Shown here: in pieces, positions 59,001 through 64,000 of the stretch
Position numbering within the stretch: position 1 is the first letter of the stretch
Layout of the letters: each line of letters starts with the position of its first letter
Assembly (NCBI GenBank): GCA_026874595.1
Contig: CM049314.1
Location: 4,160,729-4,224,728, forward strand
From: Sipunculus nudus
Lineage: Eukaryota > Annelida > Sipuncula > Golfingiida > Sipunculidae
Reading direction: 5' to 3'
DNA length: 64,000 bases
Program-made: the position numbers and the translations under genes
Notes under the pieces: model-generated
Databases searched by the model: none
The model's input: the letters and a program-made list of their open reading frames with translations, nothing else
What the model was told of the DNA's origin: nothing

Positions 59001-61396
59001 CATTCTGATGTCAAAAAAACATTAGAATGATGTCAAACGATATTTAGCGTTTACTTTTGAGAAATATACATGATTAATTCAAACAGTTTGGTCGGCGTAT
59101 ACAAAAATATACTAGTACTGACAGAATTAACATGAATTGTGTAGGTGGACATTCCTGGTGAGGGAAAACTCCCCATGGTCCGTTGTCGTAACCCGTGGGG
59201 TGACGGGCATGAATGGACAGGACCGTGGAGTGATGGGTGAGTCAATAACACTACATGAAAAGAATCACGAATACTAATTACAGAAGAACTGTTTGAATAC
59301 AAGTAAGAATACATAAACTTAAAAGACCGTTGTATTACAGCACTAATACAAATACTTAAAAGAATTTTTCCGAATTTGAAAGTTGGTAAAGTTCCTATAA
59401 TGAGGCGGTTCCTGGTGCTTGAGTTAAACCATGTAAGTCTGCTCCCAGCATAATGCAGCTAATCACATTTGCAGCGCATTATTAAAAGTAACTTCCACAC
59501 ACTTTTACGGAATGCAAGAGGGATGGGGATAAAACACTAACAGTTTTTAGGGGAACTCATTAACATTTGTATACAGCAAAGACAAACAATTAGGAAATAT
59601 ATAATAGCTGACTGACGTTGACTGCTTTTGATTGTTAAACATTTAAAAGTAAAGAATAGATATTCAAATGTTATCTATTGCCAGTCTCAAGAACAAAAAA
59701 AGACCATTGATTATTTTGGTAATTATATCTTCTGATTTCAAGTTGTCCATTGCAGGGATTGGTAATAACTTGGATTAACAATGTTTGACAGAAGTTAGAC
59801 TGGCGTTCTAGAGTGTTTTATTTATCTTTCTTAAGGACGGTGATAGGTACCGAGCAAAGAACAATTATTTATGTCACTAACCATTAGGGTGCATCCCATG
59901 ATGGTTTAAGACATTAACATATGACTTGTGATAAAATGTCAATTAATTTCAAGAGAAATTAATTATTAATGAAACCGTTATGAAGTTTAGATATTATTAC
60001 TAAAGGTAGAATCGCTCATTAGATGAGAAAGCATTTACTAAATTTGAACGATAACACGCTCATCCATTCAGGTCTCAGGAGTGGAAATCAATAGATCCTG
60101 AACAGAGAGAGAAAATTGGTTTGAGGTTTAGACGCGACGGAGAATTCTGGTAGGCCCATTATTTTCATATGTAGGCCCTATAGATTTCCCTAATAAAACA
60201 TTTCCTACATTAATTTTTATAATTTCATCTTAAAATGACCTTAGATCTTGACGACTGAAAAAAAGTCTTGGCGCTTTTTGTTCATGGCAGTGCCCGTTTA
60301 AGTCCATCATAGTCACATGAATAACTGATTTAAACGGATAGACAGTACAGCGATCTAGACGTAAGTACAGTGTAAAGCCTTAATTATTACCACAGGTGTA
60401 AAGATAAATATGACGCCAACTATAATCGAGGGGAAACAATCTCTCATAAATGTTAATTAAAATTATGTCTCATAAATTCAAGAATTATGTTAGCCAATCT
60501 TCCCATGTATTGTTTCGACCCTTGTTTCGACAAGTCAATGCGAGGCATTGTAGGTTTTATAATGGTTATTCAGGATGTCATTTGAAGACTTTACCGAAAA
60601 GTTCCAGCATCTAGAGATCTGCTTTCTTGGTCCTGATAAGATGATAGCCGGGGACGGCATTGAAAGCTGGAAGTCTATTGAGATTCATGGCAGCTGGAAG
60701 AATGGTGTAAACGCTGGAGGCTGCCGAAATTATCCAAGTAAGACTGACATGTAGGGACAAGAACGGGGGAATACATTGACGCGGCCCCAGTATGGGTAGA
60801 TTTATGCTTCTGCGACAGCGTAAACTTTTTTTTTTTGGCTTCTTTAAAAATGTATGGTAGAGGTAAATAGCTGTTAAGACAGAGTAACCTCGGCTTCATG
60901 TACTTTCCTAATTATTAGAATATAATTGAAAAACTTAATTAAACGAACATGGGACAAGAAAGATGTATAGATGTATGGGGAAACTAGGTACAGAAGTCTA
61001 CAATCTAGTGGTCGCATTCATTACACCGAAAAACCTCTTTGTTTGACCGGTCTTTTTTTTTAAATGATCCATTACCGATTTTTACTTTCATGTATCAATA
61101 CCCCTTGTATAATGACACAACTCCAACAATTAGTAATCAGTAAGGTCACATCACTTAGGTCATATTTGAATTTGGCTTTTCTAAAGAAGTTTTTGATTGC
61201 TCATATAAATAATTTTGTTGTTCTTTCTTCAGGAACCTTTCTGACCAATCCCAAGTACAGATTCACCATTAAAGAACTAGCCGATGAGGATGGAGATGGT
61301 CTGGCGTTGGTCATCATCAGTTTGATTCAGAAGAGAAAGAAAGATTCTATGTCAGGGGACAAGGATGAGGTCTTCATTGGTTACGTAGTTTTCAAG
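50512..61396 (+). CDS. Calpain-type cysteine protease, ten exons, 3' end outside window
   Basis: Calpains are intracellular Ca2+-dependent cysteine proteases that make limited cuts in target proteins. Exons 50570-50713, 51060-51138, 53531-53632, 54262-54430, 55262-55436, 58263-58334, 59145-59236, 60072-60149, 60574-60737 and 61233-61396 join without frameshift to 413 codons. The order is [15 protein letters not shown] and IEWLRP (N-terminal entry), Gln71, LGDCWFLAA with Cys77, [18 protein letters not shown], His238 in ITTHAYT, Asn263 in RNPWG, EFWMSFEDF, and HGSW with AGGCRNY, which opens the C2-like domain. The catalytic set is complete, so activity is expected. No PEF (EF-hand) part is reached. 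Which calpain subfamily this is cannot be decided without the C-terminus. Confidence 0.95.
51060..51138 (+). CDS. Calpain exon 2
   Basis: Acceptor TTTTTTCTTCAG, donor GTAAGC, ending in phase 1. It encodes residues 49-74 and ends with NQGAL; Gln71 is the oxyanion-hole glutamine. The active-site motif LGDCWF is split across the next intron. Confidence 0.9.
51252..51331. repeat. (AT)n(GA)n compound microsatellite in calpain intron 2
   Basis: About 50 bases of AT are followed by about 30 bases of GA. Confidence 0.95.
53375..53436 (-). mobile_element. tRNA-derived SINE head, minus strand, in calpain intron 2
   Basis: The reverse complement reads TGTGGCCCAGGATAGACCAC (A-box region), then GGGAGAGCGTGAGTTCGAAT (B box GAGTTCGAATC). 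The sequence leading up to it is SINE-like in composition, but the body limits are unclear. It is not a tRNA gene: the arms do not pair well. Confidence 0.5.
53531..53632 (+). CDS. Calpain exon 3 (active-site cysteine)
   Basis: Acceptor GTTCTTGTAG, donor GTAGGA. It encodes [21 protein letters not shown], with nucleophile Cys77 in the first codons, and ends NNYHG with a split Gly. Confidence 0.93.
53633..54261. other. Calpain intron 3
   Basis: 629 bases, phase 1, AT-rich. No repeat or exon recognised. Confidence 0.8.
54262..54430 (+). CDS. Calpain exon 4
   Basis: Acceptor TTTTTCAAG, donor GTGAGT, ending in phase 2. It encodes [19 protein letters not shown], the [12 protein letters not shown] segment and EKAYA, all conserved in protease core 1. 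Confidence 0.93.
54431..55261. other. Calpain intron 4
   Basis: 831 bases, phase 2. No recognisable repeat or exon. Confidence 0.8.
55262..55436 (+). CDS. Calpain exon 5
   Basis: Acceptor TTTTATTTAG, donor GTAAGT, ending in phase 0. It encodes [10 protein letters not shown] (family form GSYE-L-GG), [11 protein letters not shown], and the helix and strand ending MTCSID, which link protease cores 1 and 2. Confidence 0.93.
56055..56190 (+). repeat. Tandem duplication of a ~68-bp repeat
   Basis: Two adjacent copies read TTTGATTTCGACAAGCAAG / TTTTATTTCTGCAAGCAGG, then TTTGTCAGCTGCGTATGTCT / TTGGTCAGTTGCGTATGTCT. A third, diverged copy is near 55722-55790. The chance open frames here repeat the same peptide and are not genes. 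Confidence 0.7.
57402..57673. mobile_element. hAT-like MITE in calpain intron 5
   Basis: The left end CAGCTGGGGCGAATTTAGG and the right end CTAAATTTCCGTGTCCGCCCCTG are imperfect inverted repeats with CAG...CTG termini. The interior has long poly-G and poly-C runs that could pair. 272 bp, no coding content. Confidence 0.6.
57960..57986 (+). mobile_element. Helitron 3' terminus
   Basis: The hairpin CCGTGC-GTA-GCACGG is followed by GTAATTG and CTAGT. A short GC hairpin just before CTRR, with T as the next host base, is the hallmark of Helitron 3' ends. The sequence to the left (about 57720-57959) is the probable body of a non-autonomous copy, but I could not fix the 5' TC end. Confidence 0.65.
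58263..58334 (+). CDS. Calpain exon 6 (active-site histidine)
   Basis: 72 bases, phase 0 at both ends. The acceptor must be TTTTTAAG at 58262, because the alternative AG four bases on gives a stop. The donor is GTAAGT. It encodes [20 protein letters not shown]; His238 is the catalytic histidine. The usual Gly just before His is Thr here. Confidence 0.9.
58335..59144. other. Calpain intron 6
   Basis: 810 bases, phase 0, AT-rich. No repeat or exon recognised. Confidence 0.8.
59145..59236 (+). CDS. Calpain exon 7 (active-site asparagine)
   Basis: Acceptor TTGTGTAG, donor GTGAGT, ending in phase 2. It encodes [20 protein letters not shown] followed by [11 protein letters not shown]. Asn263 in RNPWG completes the catalytic triad, and the Trp residues around it are conserved in the family. 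Confidence 0.93.
59237..60071. other. Calpain intron 7
   Basis: 835 bases, phase 2. No repeat or exon recognised. Confidence 0.8.
60072..60149 (+). CDS. Calpain exon 8
   Basis: Acceptor CATTCAG, donor GTAGGC, ending in phase 2 (split Trp). It encodes [20 protein letters not shown] and DGEFW, the protease core 2 segment before the MSFEDF strand. Confidence 0.92.
60150..60573. other. Calpain intron 8
   Basis: 424 bases, phase 2. Nothing recognised inside. Confidence 0.8.
60574..60737 (+). CDS. Calpain exon 9 (end of catalytic region, start of C2-like domain)
   Basis: Acceptor TTATTCAG, donor GTAAGA, ending in phase 1. It encodes [19 protein letters not shown], then a linker, then [20 protein letters not shown], the conserved opening of the calpain C2-like (CBSW) domain. 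Confidence 0.93.
60738..61232. other. Calpain intron 9
   Basis: 495 bases, phase 1. No repeat or exon recognised. Confidence 0.8.
61233..61396 (+). CDS. Calpain exon 10 (C2-like domain)
   Basis: Acceptor TTCTTTCTTCAG, donor GTGAGA, ending in phase 0. It encodes [20 protein letters not shown], then [10 protein letters not shown] and [10 protein letters not shown]. The acidic DEDGDG loop is in the position of the acidic loop of this domain. The reading frame is unfinished at the donor, so more exons must follow. Confidence 0.92.
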
Positions 61397-64000
61397 GTGA
61401 GATGCCTATATCTATATAATTAATACGGAGTTGGTTTTTTTTCTAGACCACGGTTTACCTGCTTTCCTTCTGATTTGACTCTCCAAATTCGGCGGAATAA
61501 GCTGAATAATTAATAATTTTAATATTTCCCCATTAGGTGCCCCGGTTTCTTTTGTGTTGCATGGTCCTCCACGCCTGTGACCCTTTTTCAAGAGGCGCCT
61601 CGGGGATTTTCACTGGCCTGTTAAGACTGTGGCCTGAGCGCATGTCCTGCCCAAAAGGCATTTCTGTGCAATAAGTGTTCACGCAGGTCCACTATTATCC
61701 CCATTGATCCCCCATATCTAACGTAACGCCTCTAAAGGAATTTTACTCTGTCAAAAGGGAGTAAAGATTTTAAATTCAAGCGCGGAACACATATTCACAT
61801 GAATCTTTAAAAGGGAGCACTTTTTCGTTGAGTGGACACATAGAGCTGAGACCCTTTACACGATCACAGTTTTAAAGGTTTACAGGTATGTGGATTTTTA
61901 TACATTCAAAAGTATCTTTCCATGATAACCATGGTTTTAATAGTTCGGCCGATTTATAGCTTGTGTGGGAAAGGTTTTTTTTCAAAAGGAAGCCCTGGGG
62001 AGGGGAAGGGGGGGGGGCGGAGGTATTGCACACACTTCTAAGGGTCCTCAGTCTCTTGGGGACTTTGAATACCCGCCCAGAAACTACTAATCAGTCGTTC
62101 GTTCATACGTGCACGTTTCATGTAAAACATAGTCATGGTTCAGAAACAAGGGTTCACCAGGCGAGAGGCAGAACAACTGCATACGAATGGGCGGCTTCTA
62201 CTCGGGAACAAAGGAATAGCCCCTTATAATTATTCCTTTGTGGCATTGTGATTATGGCACTTAAGAAAAAAAATATGGTGATTCCGATTACCTCTAAGAA
62301 TGTAATGGATTACGGATGCAGTTTTACTCTTCCCCTCTACAAATTTTCAGCCAAATCTGTATATTATATTTTGCGTCAATTTGCTGAAAGACAATGCAAC
62401 GAACCAAGGCTGAAGTCGTTTCTTTGCTAAATGCTTTCAGCGAAATATGTCAACCTGTTTCCTTTATATCTTGGAGAGTTGTCAATTTTGCATCAGACCT
62501 GCTTATTTCATGAGAATTTACAGTACTTAAACCAAAAATTTAATACTGTTGGAAAATATTGTTCTGGGTCTGTCTTTTTCACACTTCCCAGCTTTACGTT
62601 TCGCGTACAAGAAACGTCAACGACATATGCGTGTGTAAACTAATAACGCACGTGTCTGTTAACATGCCTTAGACTATACCCTCAACTGACTACACTGAAT
62701 AAACATCATGTTTCACGATGTCGCCTGAGCCTCAACTAATACAAAGCATCTGTCATATAATCTCACGGTAGAATGCTTCTTTATACAATCGCTATATCTA
62801 CGGTATTTCCCAATCAATGAAGCTGTCGGACCTATATTGTTTATCGGGAAAAAAATCCGTTTTACTTAAAAATTCGTACACCCTGTATATGCATCACGTC
62901 TCTTTCCAAAATTTATTTTTTGTGTGATTTCTGGAAAAGAATAATTTTTCTGTCCATGTTGATAATTTGGGGGAGGGTGTTCCCTTGAGAATTCTAGCAG
63001 AAGTAATCTTTATACCATATAAGTGAACCACATGACAAAAGTTCCTGCAAAAACCCCTAGGACTAAAATATGCGTCGTTTAGTTCCTATAAGCTCATTAC
63101 AAAAATATGTACCAGAGAGAGGCCGTGGATTTTACACAGGAGCAGCTAGTACAATTATTAATCATGGGTAAAAGCTGCATAAATTATAAAAAACTTTTAC
63201 TTTACACCAATTCCTGAAGAACTGTGTTCAGCATTTCACTACCATACGGTTGGCACAAAGTTAAAGGTATCCGGAACAATCAGATCGCGGTATCGCGTTT
63301 TTAATATTGCATACAATGAGCGAAACCTCGGTCTCGTTGGTAATGATTAAGTGTAGGACTAGTGCGTAAAGTCCTTAAAAAGACATATTACATATATATT
63401 CTAAGTAATAAAATGGCCCTAAAGTTATTCGGAAGAAAGAAGCTTCCTGACTGTTAAACGTAATACATTTTATTTTTAAATTTAAGTTAATAAAATATTA
63501 ATTATACACATGTAAAATGAATAAAAATGATCCTTAATGTATTTTGATAATTAGTGGACATAGTTGCCCTACATTAAATCATGTCAGGATAGAGCAGGTA
63601 CGGGTGCAAAATATGGTCTTGGGCGCCCAGTCAATCGGACAGGACAATTATGAACGGTGTATCCCAGATATTTCTATCCTAATATTCCGGCAATCTATTC
63701 AAAATCATTAAAGAAGGTTACCTATTGGCCTTTATTCTGCAAACTACTACTTAAAATCTTATTTCCGACTTTGAAAGTCTTTTGGAACCTATATTCCGAG
63801 ATCTATCTGGAACAACATAAATAAAGCAAGAACCCAAAAATCAGCAGAAATTGTGACAGGTAGACATAGCAACTTCCAACTTACAATAAAATTGTCTTTA
63901 TAACAATTTTTAAAATATCCTTCCTGTGATCTATTGTCTATAGTTCTTGTTAACAATATGAGTTTAGTATCTAAAAGTCAGATAAGTATAATAGTTAGAT
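61397..64000. other. Calpain intron 10 (runs past window edge), no further exon seen
   Basis: I looked for the rest of the C2-like domain and for EF-hands and found neither. A poly-G run lies near 62006-62018. Open frames at 61963-62229 and 62248-62643 show no calpain or other family pattern. Confidence 0.5.

Overview
The window is animal nuclear DNA, most likely from a marine invertebrate and probably a mollusc. It is AT-rich. Its genes are split into short exons with GT-AG introns, and many (AT)n tracts, a tRNA-derived SINE, several MITEs and retroelement pieces lie between them. Some dispersed repeats resemble ones common in mollusc genomes: the AGGTCAAAGGTCAAGG family near 7.1-7.6 kb and 56.3-57.0 kb, and a GAGCTATAGCGATCAC-type repeat near 42.1 kb. 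The phylum call is inference. No bacterial-type operons, CRISPR arrays or prokaryotic signals are present.

1-17.8 kb holds a monocarboxylate-transporter (MCT, SLC16-type MFS) cluster on the + strand. It contains a lone terminal exon of one paralog (1448-1599), a decayed exon of a second paralog disrupted by an (AT)n expansion (about 6905-7060), and one intact five-exon gene (13518-17793, 429 residues). A tRNA-derived SINE, a MITE with perfect 16-bp inverted ends, and degenerate tandem repeats lie between them.

17.8-19.8 kb is gene-free with long (AT)n tracts. 19.8-47.8 kb holds no gene that I can support. It is a direct tandem array of four related units (U1 about 9.5 kb, U2 about 7.2 kb, U3 5'-truncated, U4 internally replaced). 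Each full unit also contains an older collinear duplication of three blocks. Which copies are closest changes along the unit, suggesting unequal exchange or conversion. Two Penelope-like retroelement fragments sit at unit breaks, one with a 5' inversion flanked by a perfect 29-bp inverted repeat. (AT)n tracts mark nearly every break.

47.8-64 kb carries a calpain-type cysteine protease on the + strand. Ten exons between 50.5 and 61.4 kb join in frame to about 413 residues. They cover the whole catalytic region (Gln, Cys, His and Asn all present) and the start of the C2-like domain. The rest of the gene must lie beyond the right edge. Its introns contain a minus-strand SINE head, a hAT-like MITE and a Helitron 3' terminus.

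The transporter and protease show no obvious functional link; they are neighbours separated by the array. The least explained structure is the nested, mosaic 28-kb array. I see no clear evidence for a new biochemical system.
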